NCBI RefSeq assembly: GCF_003026285.1 | Contig: NZ_PYOD01000002.1 | Location: 248,001 to 312,000, forward strand | DNA: 64,000 nucleotides | Direction of reading: 5' to 3' | From: Photobacterium profundum | GTDB lineage: Bacteria > Pseudomonadota > Gammaproteobacteria > Enterobacterales > Vibrionaceae | In this document: positions 53,408 through 63,306 of the stretch, in pieces | Layout of the letters: every line of letters starts with the position of its first letter | Numbering within the stretch: position 1 is the stretch's first letter | Notes under the pieces: generated by a model | What the model saw: only the letters and a program-made list of their open reading frames with translations | The model's database searches: none | Told to the model about the DNA's origin: nothing | Position numbers and translations under genes: made by a program

Positions 53408-53494
53408 ACTGAGAAACACGATTTAAAAGGATTTACCGCCAAGGCTGGCAACATACTTTAAGCATCACCATTACGAATAATTAAGGCGTAACTC

Positions 53495-53914
53495 ATGAAA
53501 AAAAACGCACTCATCAACGCTGAATTGTCTTACGTTGTTGCCACTCTCGGCCATACTGATGAGATCACGATTTGTGATGCAGGCTTACCGATTCCTGATG
53601 AAGCACAGCGTATCGATCTAGCTTTAATACCCGGCGTGCCAACTTTCATCGATACCGTTAAAGCGGTATTAGGCGAAATGCAAATCGAAGGCGTTGTTAT
53701 GGCAGAAGAATTTGCTCAAGTCAGCCCAGAACTACATCAAGCCTTGGTTACACTGATTCGTAATGAAGAATTGTTATGCGGTAAAAAGATCACTTTGTCT
53801 TATGTGAGCCACGAAGCGTTTAAAGTGCATACGCAAGACAGTAAAGCTGTAATTCGCACAGGTGAATGTACACCTTATGCGAACGTAATTTTCCAATCAG
53901 GTGTTGTCTTTTAA
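53495..53914 (+). CDS. rbsD: D-ribose pyranase
   Basis: A 139-residue enzyme that interconverts the pyranose and furanose forms of D-ribose so RbsK can act. The start MKKNALINAELSYVVATLGH with its His20 catalytic residue, the D-A-G-L-P block (residues 28-32) and HPE-like PNANV tail (TPYANVIF) match. First gene of rbsDACBKR; the promoter has CRP and RbsR sites. Confidence 0.92.
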   Translation: MKKNALINAELSYVVATLGHTDEITICDAGLPIPDEAQRIDLALIPGVPTFIDTVKAVLGEMQIEGVVMAEEFAQVSPELHQALVTLIRNEELLCGKKITLSYVSHEAFKVHTQDSKAVIRTGECTPYANVIFQSGVVF

Positions 53915-53997
53915 GCACAGGTTTTGAAGAGCTGTTGTTTAACGAACAGACAAAATTGAAGACACACTGATTATCGGAATAATCGCAAGGAACTGAC

Positions 53998-55512
53998 ATG
54001 AACCAGCCAATTTTAGAACTTAAAGGCATTGAAAAAGCATTCCCTGGTGTAAAAGCGCTAGATAATGCTTGTTTGAATGTTTACCCAGGCAAGGTAATGG
54101 CTTTAATGGGTGAAAATGGTGCCGGTAAGTCGACGCTTATGAAATCCTTAACTGGAATCTATGCGATGGATGCAGGTGAAATTCGCTATCAAGGAAAAGT
54201 CGTTAACTTCGATGGTCCTCGCCACTCTCAAGAAGCAGGCATCAGCATAATTCACCAAGAGCTGAACCTGATCCCTGAATTAACCATTGCTGAGAATATC
54301 TTTCTTGGTCGTGAAAAAACCAATGCATTCGGTGGCATTAAATGGACAGAAATGTACCGTGAGGCCGATGCTCTACTTAAGCGCTTAAATGTGAAACACC
54401 ACTCCCGTCAGTTATTGGGAGAGTTAAGCCTTGGTGAGCAACAAATGGTTGAGATTGCGAAAGCCTTATCTTTCAAATCTCAAGTCATCATTATGGATGA
54501 GCCAACCGATGCACTAACAGATACCGAAACGGAATCGCTGTTTAAAGTGATTAATGAGTTGCGTGACGAAGGTTGTGGCATTGTCTATATCTCGCACCGC
54601 TTAAAAGAAATCTTCGAAATCTGCGACGATATTACAGTATTACGAGACGGAAAATTCATCGGTGAACGCGCTGTAGCCGATACCGATGAAGACGGCTTGA
54701 TCGAAATGATGGTAGGCCGTCGCTTAGATGAGCAATACCCTCGTATTGATGTGCGCCACGGTGAAACCTGCCTTGAAGTAACAAACCTGACAGGTGCTGG
54801 TGTCAACAATGTCAGCTTCAAACTGGATCGCGGTGAAATCTTAGGCGTCTCAGGCTTAATGGGTGCAGGTCGTACCGAGTTAATGAAAGTTATTTACGGT
54901 GCCCTAAAGCGTGAGTCAGGCGATGTAAAACTTAATGGTAAAACCATTAACCCAGTAACTCCACAAGATGGCTTAGCGAACGGAATTGCGTATATATCGG
55001 AAGACCGGAAAGGTGATGGGCTGGTACTTGGGTTATCAGTAAAAGAGAACATGTCGTTATGTTCACTCGAACAGCTTTCTAAAGGTGTTCAGCTGAAACA
55101 TTACGAAGAAGTAACCGCGGTGGAAGATTTCATCCGCTTATTCAACATCAAAACCCCAACGCGAGATCAAATCATTGGCAACCTCTCTGGTGGTAACCAA
55201 CAGAAAGTCGCCATCGCCAAAGGATTAATGACCCGCCCGAAAGTCTTAATTTTGGATGAGCCAACCCGTGGTGTTGATGTAGGGGCAAAGAAAGAGATTT
55301 ATCAACTCATCAACCAATTTAAGGCTGAAGGCATGAGCATCATCTTAGTTTCTTCTGAAATGCCAGAAGTACTGGGAATGAGTGACCGCATCATGGTGAT
55401 GCATGAAGGCCGTATCAGCGGTGAATTTATGGCAACCGATGCCGATCAAGAAAAATTACTGGCCTGCGCGGTAGGTAAAACCATCGAGCAGAACAACGAG
55501 GTAGCAGCATGA
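53998..55512 (+). CDS. rbsA: ribose ABC transporter ATP-binding protein
   Basis: A 504-residue tandem ATPase of the sugar ABC family. First cassette: Walker [10 protein letters not shown] (residues 37-45), signature LSLGEQQM, Walker [12 protein letters not shown]. Second cassette: GLMGAGRTE in place of a normal Walker A, signature [20 protein letters not shown]. Length matches E. coli RbsA (501). The stop overlaps the rbsC start (ATGAGC), so they are coupled. The gap from rbsD is 83 bases. Confidence 0.95.
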   Translation: MNQPILELKGIEKAFPGVKALDNACLNVYPGKVMALMGENGAGKSTLMKSLTGIYAMDAGEIRYQGKVVNFDGPRHSQEAGISIIHQELNLIPELTIAENIFLGREKTNAFGGIKWTEMYREADALLKRLNVKHHSRQLLGELSLGEQQMVEIAKALSFKSQVIIMDEPTDALTDTETESLFKVINELRDEGCGIVYISHRLKEIFEICDDITVLRDGKFIGERAVADTDEDGLIEMMVGRRLDEQYPRIDVRHGETCLEVTNLTGAGVNNVSFKLDRGEILGVSGLMGAGRTELMKVIYGALKRESGDVKLNGKTINPVTPQDGLANGIAYISEDRKGDGLVLGLSVKENMSLCSLEQLSKGVQLKHYEEVTAVEDFIRLFNIKTPTRDQIIGNLSGGNQQKVAIAKGLMTRPKVLILDEPTRGVDVGAKKEIYQLINQFKAEGMSIILVSSEMPEVLGMSDRIMVMHEGRISGEFMATDADQEKLLACAVGKTIEQNNEVAA

Positions 55513-56498
55513 GCAGCAACGCGATGACCAAAACAGACGATTCAAAAAATAAAGCAGGTAAGCTGTTCACTAAAGAATGGTTAATTGAACAAAAATCACT
55601 GATCGCATTGATCTTACTGATTGTTGTTGTGTCTTTTCTTAACCCCAACTTCTTTACTGTCGACAACATTTTAAACATTCTTCGCCAAACCTCTGTCAAT
55701 GCAATTATTGCAGTAGGTATGACGCTGGTTATTTTGACTGCTGGTATCGACCTAAGTGTGGGTTCTGTATTAGCCTTGTGTGGAGCATTTGCCGCCACCA
55801 TGATTGGTCTTGAAATTCCAGCCATCATTGCCGTACCTACAGCCCTACTAGCAGGTGCAGCTTTAGGCGCTATCAGTGGTGTCATTATAGCCAAAGGTAA
55901 AGTGCAAGCATTTATTGCCACCTTAGTAACCATGACATTACTGCGTGGTGTCACCATGGTTTACACCGATGGTCGCCCTATTTCTACTGGCTTTACAGAT
56001 GTAGCAGATAGCTTTGCATGGTTCGGTACAGGTTACGCAATGGGTATTCCTGTTCCTATCTGGCTAATGGTTATTGTATTTGCTTCAATCTGGTATTTAT
56101 TGAATCACACTCGCTTCGGTCGTTACATCTACGCACTGGGCGGTAATGAATCAGCAACTCGCTTATCAGGTATAAACGTAGATCGCGTCAAGATTGGCGT
56201 CTACGCTATCTGTGGCCTGTTAGCTGCCCTTGCTGGCATCATCGTAACCTCTCGTCTTTCATCTGCTCAGCCTACCGCTGGTATGGGATACGAACTGGAT
56301 GCGATTGCTGCTGTGGTATTGGGTGGTACCAGCCTTGCTGGTGGTAAAGGTCGCATAATGGGCACACTAGTAGGTGCGCTTATTATCGGCTTCTTAAACA
56401 ATGCACTAAACCTGTTAGACGTGTCTTCATACTACCAAATGATTGCAAAAGCAGTGGTAATCTTGCTTGCGGTACTGGTAGATAATAAAAATAAGTAA
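55509..56498 (+). CDS. rbsC: ribose ABC transporter permease
   Basis: A 329-residue inner-membrane permease with about ten hydrophobic segments and the EAA-like conserved block [18 protein letters not shown] around residue 214, plus the [14 protein letters not shown] motif near 79. Overlaps rbsA by four bases. Imports ribose with RbsA and RbsB. Ends 99 bases before rbsB. Confidence 0.95.
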   Translation: MSSNAMTKTDDSKNKAGKLFTKEWLIEQKSLIALILLIVVVSFLNPNFFTVDNILNILRQTSVNAIIAVGMTLVILTAGIDLSVGSVLALCGAFAATMIGLEIPAIIAVPTALLAGAALGAISGVIIAKGKVQAFIATLVTMTLLRGVTMVYTDGRPISTGFTDVADSFAWFGTGYAMGIPVPIWLMVIVFASIWYLLNHTRFGRYIYALGGNESATRLSGINVDRVKIGVYAICGLLAALAGIIVTSRLSSAQPTAGMGYELDAIAAVVLGGTSLAGGKGRIMGTLVGALIIGFLNNALNLLDVSSYYQMIAKAVVILLAVLVDNKNK

Positions 56499-56597
56499 TT
56501 CGAAAACATAAACCTCTGAGCATTGGCACAATAAACACCCCCAACCCTTTGTTTATTGTGCCTAACAAACTGACCCGAAATATATAAGGAATATAGA

Positions 56598-57476
56598 ATG
56601 AAAAAGTTAGCAACCCTAATCTCTGCTGCTGTTCTTTCGGCTTCTTTCAGTACGACTGCATCTGCGCAAGACACTATGGCAATGGTTGTTTCTACGCTGA
56701 ATAACCCATTTTTCGTCACCATGAAAGAAGGCGCTGAGGCGAAAGCAAAAGAGCTGGGCTACAACCTGATTGTTCTTGATTCTCAGAATGACCCAAGCAA
56801 AGAACTGTCTAACGTTGAAGATCTGACTGTTCGTGGCGTGAAAGCCATTTTGATTAACCCAACCGATTCAGATGCGGTATCGAACGCGATTCGTATGGCG
56901 AACCGTTCAAATATCCCAGTACTAACACTTGACCGTGGCGCAAGCCGTGGCGAAGTAGTAAGCCACATTGCATCAGATAACGTTGCTGGTGGTGAGATGG
57001 CGGGTAAATACATCATGGAAAAAGTGGGCGAAAAAGCTCGCGTTATCCAACTTGAAGGCATTGCAGGCACCTCTGCTGCACGTGAACGTGGTAAAGGCTT
57101 CATGCAAGCTGTAGATACCTACAAAATGGATCTGCTAAGTAGCCAGCCAGCTGATTTTGACCGTACTAAAGGTCTTAACGTTATGGAAAACTTGCTAGCA
57201 GCAAACCCTGATGTTCAAGCGGTATTTGCACAAAATGATGAAATGGCACTGGGTGCACTGCGTGCTGTTCAAGCGTCTGGTAAAGATATCCTGATTGTTG
57301 GTTTTGATGGCACTGATGACGGCCTTGCTGCGGTTAAACGCGGAATGCTTGGCGCCACAATTGCCCAACAGCCTGATCTAATTGGTGCACTTGGTGTTGA
57401 AACAGCCGTCAAGGTACTAAAAGGGGAATCTGTTGAGAAAAGCATTCCTGTACCTCTAAAGGTTGTTACTGAGTAA
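56598..57476 (+). CDS. rbsB: ribose ABC transporter periplasmic binding protein
   Basis: A 292-residue periplasmic protein with a signal peptide (residues 1-24, cleavage after ASA). Mature chain begins [20 protein letters not shown], typical of RbsB; ribose-contact blocks are LTLDRGA near 108 and [12 protein letters not shown] near 205. High expression is likely because of the strong AAGGAAT ribosome binding site and its own intergenic space. The gene ends before a hairpin that may separate it from rbsK. Confidence 0.95.
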   Translation: MKKLATLISAAVLSASFSTTASAQDTMAMVVSTLNNPFFVTMKEGAEAKAKELGYNLIVLDSQNDPSKELSNVEDLTVRGVKAILINPTDSDAVSNAIRMANRSNIPVLTLDRGASRGEVVSHIASDNVAGGEMAGKYIMEKVGEKARVIQLEGIAGTSAARERGKGFMQAVDTYKMDLLSSQPADFDRTKGLNVMENLLAANPDVQAVFAQNDEMALGALRAVQASGKDILIVGFDGTDDGLAAVKRGMLGATIAQQPDLIGALGVETAVKVLKGESVEKSIPVPLKVVTE

Positions 57477-57489
57477 TCAATACCATGGT

Positions 57490-57519
57490 GAGTATCTAGG
57501 AATTCATTTCTAGATACTC
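57490..57519 (+). terminator. intercistronic hairpin between rbsB and rbsK
   Basis: GAGTATCTAG (57490-57499) pairs perfectly with CTAGATACTC (57510-57519), 10 bp with a 10-base loop, and no long U-run. It could be a leaky terminator or a stability element raising rbsB over rbsKR. Confidence 0.6.
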
Positions 57520-57634
57520 TTCTGATTATTTACTTCTCCCCTCATCAACACAAAATACATCGTTTAATACCTGCCTCACATTGCAGTATTAACCCATATG
57601 TTTTGGTAAAGAACACAAATAAGAAAGGTTTTGT

Positions 57635-58555
57635 ATGAATAAGTTAGTTGTTCTAGGTAGTGTTAACGCTGATCATGTTCTTCAGGTTGCTTCTTTTCCT
57701 CGTCCCGGTGAAACGTTACATGGTCACAGCTATTGTGTTATTCCTGGCGGCAAAGGGGCAAACCAAGCTGTTGCTGCGGCCCGTTTAGGTGCAGACATTG
57801 CCTTTATCGCGAGTGTAGGTGATGACAGTTTTGGTCATCAGATGCTAGAAACATTTGCCAATGAAGGTATGAATACTGAAGCGGTAATGGTTGAAGAAAA
57901 CATGCCGACAGGCATTGCGATGATTCAGGTTGCAGCAACGGGTGAAAACAGCATTTGTATTTCAGCTGAAGCAAATGCATGCTTAACCGCTGAACGTATT
58001 AAACCTCACCACGCATTAATTGCCAATGCTAATACGTTACTCATGCAATTAGAAACACCAATAGAAACCATTGAAGCTGCAGCCACTATTGCGAAGCAAT
58101 CTGGTACCAAAGTGGTGTTAAACCCTGCACCAGCGCAACCATTAACAGATGACTTATTGCAACTTGTTGATATGATTACGCCTAATGAAACTGAAGCTGA
58201 GCTGCTAACAGGCATCAAAGTTGAAGATATGGCATCTGCACAACAAGCTGCTGATGCACTTCATGCCAAAGGGATCAAATGTGTAATGATCACATTGGGC
58301 AGTAAAGGTGTTTGGATAAGCCAAGGTGGTAAAGGCCAACAAGTTGAAGGTTTCCGTGTTGATGCTACAGATACAACAGGTGCTGGCGATACATTCAACG
58401 GTGCTTTTTTGACCGGTTTACAAGCAGGTCGTAAAATGGATGACGCAATCCGTTTTGCACATGCTGCCGCTGCAATTTCAGTAACACGTATGGGTGCTCA
58501 AACATCGATTCCACACCTAAGTGAAGTAGAACGATTTCTTACTGAGCACAGCTAA
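57635..58555 (+). CDS. rbsK: ribokinase
   Basis: A 306-residue PfkB kinase phosphorylating ribose to ribose-5-phosphate. GSVNADHVLQV start and GGKGANQAVAAARLGAD (residues 43-59) form the substrate-binding block; the catalytic anion hole/base motif DTTGAGDTFNGAF (near 247-260) is intact. AAAGG lies before the ATG. rbsR follows 88 bases downstream. Confidence 0.95.
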   Translation: MNKLVVLGSVNADHVLQVASFPRPGETLHGHSYCVIPGGKGANQAVAAARLGADIAFIASVGDDSFGHQMLETFANEGMNTEAVMVEENMPTGIAMIQVAATGENSICISAEANACLTAERIKPHHALIANANTLLMQLETPIETIEAAATIAKQSGTKVVLNPAPAQPLTDDLLQLVDMITPNETEAELLTGIKVEDMASAQQAADALHAKGIKCVMITLGSKGVWISQGGKGQQVEGFRVDATDTTGAGDTFNGAFLTGLQAGRKMDDAIRFAHAAAAISVTRMGAQTSIPHLSEVERFLTEHS

Positions 58556-58643
58556 ATAGCAATTAAATCTGAATCGCAGCACGCATTTTAGTTACGTTTT
58601 CAAATAGTAAGCTGCGATCAGATATTGAGTCAGGGAGAGTTTA

Positions 58644-59645
58644 ATGGCGACAATTAAAGATGTTGCAAAACATGTGGGAGTTTCTACTTCAACAGTCAGC
58701 CACGTACTCAACAAAACACGCTTCGTCAGTGAAGATATATCGACTCGCGTATTAGCCGCAGTAGACGAGCTGAACTACGCACCTTCTGCGCTGGCTCGTA
58801 GTTTAAAAGTAAAAAACACACGTACTTTTGGCATGCTCGTGACCACATCAACGAATCCATTTTTTGGTGAAGTAGTAAAAGGTGTTGAGCGTCGCTGCTA
58901 TGAACACGGTTATAACCTAATTCTCTGTAATACCGAAGGCGATATCGCTCGCATGCACTCTAACCTTGATACCCTGCTACAAAAACGGGTAGATGGTTTG
59001 CTTCTAATGTGTAGCGAAGTCGACAATGAAGAATTCAATTTATTCGCTCGTCACCAGCCAGTACCGACCGTTGTCATGGACTGGGGGCCTATTGATTTTC
59101 CAAGCGATAAAATTCAAGACAACTCACATCATGGTGGTTATTTAGCAACCCGCCATCTTATTGCTCAAGGCCATACTCAAATCGGCTGCTTAACTGGCCC
59201 ATTAGACAAATTGCCAGCTCAGCAACGCTTATCTGGCTTTGTACAAGCAATGGAAGAAGCTGGATTAACAATCAATAAAAATTGGATTGCATCAGGTAAT
59301 TTCGAATGTGAAGGCGGTGAAAAGGCATTTGAAGATCTCTACGCGAGAGGTAGTTTACCAACTGCACTTTTCGTTTGTAACGACATGATGGCAATGGGTG
59401 TCATTAATACAGCAAATAAAAAAGGCATTTCTGTGCCTAACGATATCTCTATTGTGGGTTACGATGATATCAAATTGGCTAAATACATAACGCCATCATT
59501 AACAACCATTCACCAGCCCAAGCATCGATTGGGTCAACAAGCCGTCGATACGTTATTGGATAAAATCCAAAGCCAACGTGAAACAAACCAAGTTATCCAA
59601 CTTGAGCCCACATTAGTAGAACGAGACAGCGTTAAAAAGATGTAG
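58644..59645 (+). CDS. rbsR: ribose operon repressor (LacI family)
   Basis: A 333-residue LacI-type repressor with HTH at residues 2-22 (ATIKDVAKHVGVSTSTVSHV) and hinge helix NYAPSALARSLK, then a ribose-binding core. It represses rbsDACBK by binding the inverted repeat at 53378-53407 and is released by ribose. Last gene of the operon. GGGAGAG lies before the ATG. Confidence 0.95.
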   Translation: MATIKDVAKHVGVSTSTVSHVLNKTRFVSEDISTRVLAAVDELNYAPSALARSLKVKNTRTFGMLVTTSTNPFFGEVVKGVERRCYEHGYNLILCNTEGDIARMHSNLDTLLQKRVDGLLLMCSEVDNEEFNLFARHQPVPTVVMDWGPIDFPSDKIQDNSHHGGYLATRHLIAQGHTQIGCLTGPLDKLPAQQRLSGFVQAMEEAGLTINKNWIASGNFECEGGEKAFEDLYARGSLPTALFVCNDMMAMGVINTANKKGISVPNDISIVGYDDIKLAKYITPSLTTIHQPKHRLGQQAVDTLLDKIQSQRETNQVIQLEPTLVERDSVKKM

Positions 59646-59702
59646 CCCATTTAGCTTATGATTAGTAATAAATAGTATATTCTTAATTTTTAGATATAAA
59701 AA

Positions 59703-59730
59703 AAGCAGGTTTATGGTGATAAGCCTGCTT
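59703..59730. terminator. bidirectional terminator after rbsR
   Basis: AAGCAGGTTTA pairs with TAAGCCTGCTT (11 bp, one wobble) around TGGTGA, flanked by A and T runs. It ends rbsR and also the convergent SDR gene. Confidence 0.8.
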
Positions 59731-59763
59731 AAAGTTTTTAGCACATCGTTACTTTTATTATAA

Positions 59764-60498
59764 TTAAATCACTAGACCACCATCGATCTTCAAAGTTTGC
59801 CCAGTGATAAATGATGAACGTTCACTCGCAAGGAACAATGCCCCTTCCGCTATATCTGTTGGTTTGCCCATTCGCTTAAGTGGCGTTTTATTTGTCATGT
59901 AATCCAAGACTTTTTCTGGCAAATCTTTGGTCATTGGCGTCTCAATAAAACCAGGTGCTATGCAGTTCGCGCGAACCTGAGCCCCTTTACGAGAAAATTC
60001 TTTCGACCAACCTTTCGTCATGGCGATAACACCACCTTTGGTTGCCGCATAGTTACTCTGACCAATATTACCATCAGTACCCACAACTGAAGACATAGTA
60101 ATAATAGAACCAATACCATTTTCAATCATAATAGGCGCAATAGCTTGTGTCATATTGAAAACCCCTTTCAGGTTCACATCAGCCACCATATCCCATTCTT
60201 CTTCGGTCATTTTATCAATAAGGTTATCACGCGTTATACCCGCATTATTTACCAGCACATCAATATGACCAAATTCGGCCTTAATACTTGCTATTGCCAC
60301 ACCGATAGATTTTCTATCACATACATTGAGCTCTAAAGCACGCACATTGTTGTATGCCGATTCAAGATCTGCCATTACTGACGCATTCATATCGCATGCA
60401 AAAACCATTTTTGCATCATTTTGTGCAAAGGTTTCTACAATACTACGTCCAATTCCTTGAGCACCACCAGTCACTATACAAACTTTATTAGTTAACAT
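59764..60498 (-). CDS. short-chain dehydrogenase, FabG/PhaB-like
   Basis: A 244-residue classical SDR: nucleotide motif TGGAQGIG (9-16), NNAG near 86-89, catalytic Ser near 138 (SSVVG), YAATK near 150 with Tyr and Lys, and the IAPGFIETPM loop. It resembles 3-oxoacyl-ACP reductase FabG and acetoacetyl-CoA reductase PhaB; the isolated position and missing neighbours do not settle which. Divergent to a LysR regulator gene. Confidence 0.82.
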   Translation of the reverse strand: MLTNKVCIVTGGAQGIGRSIVETFAQNDAKMVFACDMNASVMADLESAYNNVRALELNVCDRKSIGVAIASIKAEFGHIDVLVNNAGITRDNLIDKMTEEEWDMVADVNLKGVFNMTQAIAPIMIENGIGSIITMSSVVGTDGNIGQSNYAATKGGVIAMTKGWSKEFSRKGAQVRANCIAPGFIETPMTKDLPEKVLDYMTNKTPLKRMGKPTDIAEGALFLASERSSFITGQTLKIDGGLVI

Positions 60499-60787
60499 GA
60501 GCTATTCCCTTTTAAATACCAATCAAAAAGCATTGTTGATGCACACTTTGGTATACATAACGAAATCTAACAGCACAGTAAGTACCAACGCACTCAAGAG
60601 CCTTTTAATCTATTTTAGATGATTAAATCCAAATGATTACCGTCAATGATGCAAAACTGCTTTGCAATATCGAAACTGAATAGCGCAACACATCTGCAAT
60701 AGCGTGCATAGAATAAATTTGATATAAGTATATACATAGTACATACAAATAAATTGATCTCAGTACCATTACTAAACAGGATGTTAA

Positions 60788-61723
60788 ATGCTTAACAAGG
60801 TTGTCTTTTTTTTGCATGTCGTCAGAAGTGGGTCACTAAGTGAAGCGGCAAAGCAGTATGGTATTTCAGCATCAGCAGGAAGCCGATGGTTAAATGAACT
60901 CGAAGAAAAAATGGGCGTAGGCTTAGTAAAACGTACTACACGAAAAATAAGCCCAACTCAGGCAGGTCTGCACCTGTTTGAGCAATTTAGCACCATAAAC
61001 AACCAAATTAATGATGTTTTCAATGAAGTTCAAAATTTAAGTAATGAAGATAAAGGCACAATTAAAATTGCAAGTACTCCCCTATTTGCAAAACATTTTT
61101 TAAGCCAGATTATTGGTGAATATGTTCATGAGAACCCTTTTATTAACTTTGTTGTAATTGAAACGGCTTTCGATGTCGATCATGTACATGATGTTGACTT
61201 CGCTATCCGTGCAAACGCGACTTACCGTGGCTTTCAAGATAAAGATAGCCTACTGGTTAAACGCACATTGCTGCATGAACCTCTTACAGTTTGCTGCTCT
61301 CCAAGTTATATTAAAAAATACGGGAAACCAATTTATCCACATGATTTAACACAACATTTATGCTTATACGCCACCACGCTTGTAGGGGGTAACAAATGGA
61401 TTTTTGAACAAGATGGTGAATATAACACGGTTGAAATATCGCAAACAGTGGAAGCCGACGACAGCGAAATACTTAAAAATATTGCACTCGCAGGCGGAGG
61501 AATTGCGTATTTACCTTACAGCCTAATTCAGCGTTCTGTTGCACAGGGAAAGTTAGTCCCCATTTTGAATAACTATATCAGTAGCGAATTTGAATTAAGT
61601 TTATATTTCAAACCCAGAAAGCATATGCCCGCCCGTTGTGCAAACTTTAAAGATTTTTTGATTCAACGCGTTGAAGAGCTCACTCTCGAAAAGAAAGAAA
61701 GGAAAGAAAAGGTAAGGGATTAA
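60788..61723 (+). CDS. LysR family transcriptional regulator
   Basis: A 311-residue LysR-type regulator: HTH at residues 3-60 (FFLHVVRSGSLSEAAKQYGI, SASAGSRWLNELEEKMG, LVKRTTRKISPTQAG), then the substrate-binding domain (about 90-300). Divergent to the FabG-like gene with 289 bases between, so it probably regulates it. The C-terminus is rich in Lys and Glu (EKKERKEKVRD). Confidence 0.85.
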   Translation: MLNKVVFFLHVVRSGSLSEAAKQYGISASAGSRWLNELEEKMGVGLVKRTTRKISPTQAGLHLFEQFSTINNQINDVFNEVQNLSNEDKGTIKIASTPLFAKHFLSQIIGEYVHENPFINFVVIETAFDVDHVHDVDFAIRANATYRGFQDKDSLLVKRTLLHEPLTVCCSPSYIKKYGKPIYPHDLTQHLCLYATTLVGGNKWIFEQDGEYNTVEISQTVEADDSEILKNIALAGGGIAYLPYSLIQRSVAQGKLVPILNNYISSEFELSLYFKPRKHMPARCANFKDFLIQRVEELTLEKKERKEKVRD

Positions 61724-61794
61724 AACCAGAATGACGTACTCTGGCTTTAACACGAAGCAATTCAAATATAACGTAAGCGATATTAAAAGTAGCC

Positions 61795-63027
61795 TTAGGA
61801 AATATTTCCTTTGTAATAAGGGTTCAACGCGCACTTGATACGTTTTAGTAAAACTAAAGCCGTTACACGCCCCCAGCCAAATAAGATCTGTTGGTGCAGG
61901 CGGAAAATCATATCGTAAAGATTGCGAACAAATCGACCACGTAAGATCAGTTTATTATTCATTAAGCTGCCCACGGCATAGTCATGCCCTACCGCAATCA
62001 CCATACCACCATCGTTAAAAATAAAAGGTTTTAGCGCCTTCCCTTTTAATAAACGCTTAAACTGGCGTGCCAGATGTCCTGCAGCTTGATTCGCAGCCTG
62101 TGCTCGTGGTGGTACAAACGAGCCATCCGCTTGTGGACATTCCGCACTATCACCCAACACGAAGATTGCATCATCAAGTGTCGATTGCAGATTAGCATCA
62201 ACTTTAAGCTGATTTAGGCGGTTGGTTTCCAGTCCATCTAACTGAGTTAACCACTCAGCACACTTGATCCCAGCAGCCCATACTTGTAGATCCGCAGTTA
62301 TAATTTCTCCTTCTGCAGTCACTAATTCACCAGCTTCTGCACGTTGAACTCGGGTATTCGTTCGTACTGTGATCCCTTGCTTTTCGAGAGCTTTTTGTAC
62401 TTTTTCTGACATGCATTCAGGACCAGCAGGCAATACTCGATCAGATGCTTCTATTAAGGTAATTGCTAGCTCTGAGCCATGACGATAACGTTGCAACTTA
62501 GCACTAACTTTAGCCAACTCTGCCGCTAGCTCCACCCCTGTTGCACCCGCACCAACAATCGATAAATGATGCTTACCTTCCGCCCTGAGTAACGGATTAA
62601 TTTTCTCCCAAGCAAGTTGAGCTTGCAACGAAGAATCAAGAAACAGACAGTGGTCACTTACACCTGGTGTTTTGAAGTCGTTGCTCACAGCCCCAACAGC
62701 AATCACTAGATAATCATAATCAAGCGAAGATCCTGTACCATTTTCATTGCGTAATTGGAGCGTCTTCGTTGCTCGGTCTAAACTTGACATCGCAGCCTGA
62801 ACATACTGGTAGTCATTACAACGGGCATGCTGTAAGTAACTTACCGCATCCAGTTCAGCATCAAAGGTGCCCGCAGCGATTTCATGTAGACGAGGCTTCC
62901 AATAGTGGTGAGTGGAAGGTTCAACCAGAATAATTTCATGAGTATCGCGACGACCAAAGCTTCTACCTAGACGAGTTACCAGCTCTAGACCTGCGGCACC
63001 GCCTCCCACAACAACAATTTTTGACAT
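61795..63027 (-). CDS. ndh: NADH dehydrogenase type II
   Basis: A 410-residue single-subunit NADH:quinone oxidoreductase on the inner face of the membrane. FAD motif VVVGGGAAGLELVTRLG near 5-21, NADH motif GAGATGVELAAEL near 168-180, QAANQAAGHLA near 320-331, and a C-terminal amphipathic membrane segment (RNLYDMIFRLHQQILFGWGR). The start at the ATG near 63027 fits the family N-terminus; the frame is open upstream to 63087. It feeds electrons to quinone without pumping protons. The gene stands apart from its neighbours. Confidence 0.88.
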   Translation of the reverse strand: MSKIVVVGGGAAGLELVTRLGRSFGRRDTHEIILVEPSTHHYWKPRLHEIAAGTFDAELDAVSYLQHARCNDYQYVQAAMSSLDRATKTLQLRNENGTGSSLDYDYLVIAVGAVSNDFKTPGVSDHCLFLDSSLQAQLAWEKINPLLRAEGKHHLSIVGAGATGVELAAELAKVSAKLQRYRHGSELAITLIEASDRVLPAGPECMSEKVQKALEKQGITVRTNTRVQRAEAGELVTAEGEIITADLQVWAAGIKCAEWLTQLDGLETNRLNQLKVDANLQSTLDDAIFVLGDSAECPQADGSFVPPRAQAANQAAGHLARQFKRLLKGKALKPFIFNDGGMVIAVGHDYAVGSLMNNKLILRGRFVRNLYDMIFRLHQQILFGWGRVTALVLLKRIKCALNPYYKGNIS

Positions 63028-63233
63028 AGTATGCTCTACCCTTTTAACGCCAGTCTGTTGGCGTTTGGAAATCTGATAACTCGTCATAACAACGAGCGAT
63101 TATGTGATGTGGGTATTATATTGATACCAAATAAAATGATAATCCGCCATTTCATCAAATGACTATTACCAACATGAAACAATTTCGAAGGGGTAAGTAT
63201 AAAAAGCGCGCAACAATAAATAGAAATAAAAAA

Positions 63234-63261
63234 ATCCCGCCGGGCATACGCCCGACGGGAT
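63234..63261. terminator. Rho-independent terminator between frmB and ndh promoter region
   Basis: ATCCCG-CGGGC and GCCCG-CGGGAT pair around ATAC with one C-A interruption (63234-63261). Flanking A and T runs make it usable in either direction; on the minus strand it follows frmB. Confidence 0.75.
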
Positions 63262-63306
63262 AAAAGTTAGTACATAGCTATTTAGTACATGACTATATGG
63301 AATATT

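Larger units (their letters stand above)
53032..53494. other. upstream regulatory region of the ribose operon
   Basis: The region contains the N-terminal part of the doubtful 52847-53173 frame on the minus strand and, from about 53300, CRP and RbsR sites. Confidence 0.5.

Noticed and set aside
53212..53454. 80-codon minus-strand reading frame
   Set aside because: It covers the CRP and RbsR sites of the ribose operon and has no protein-like features.
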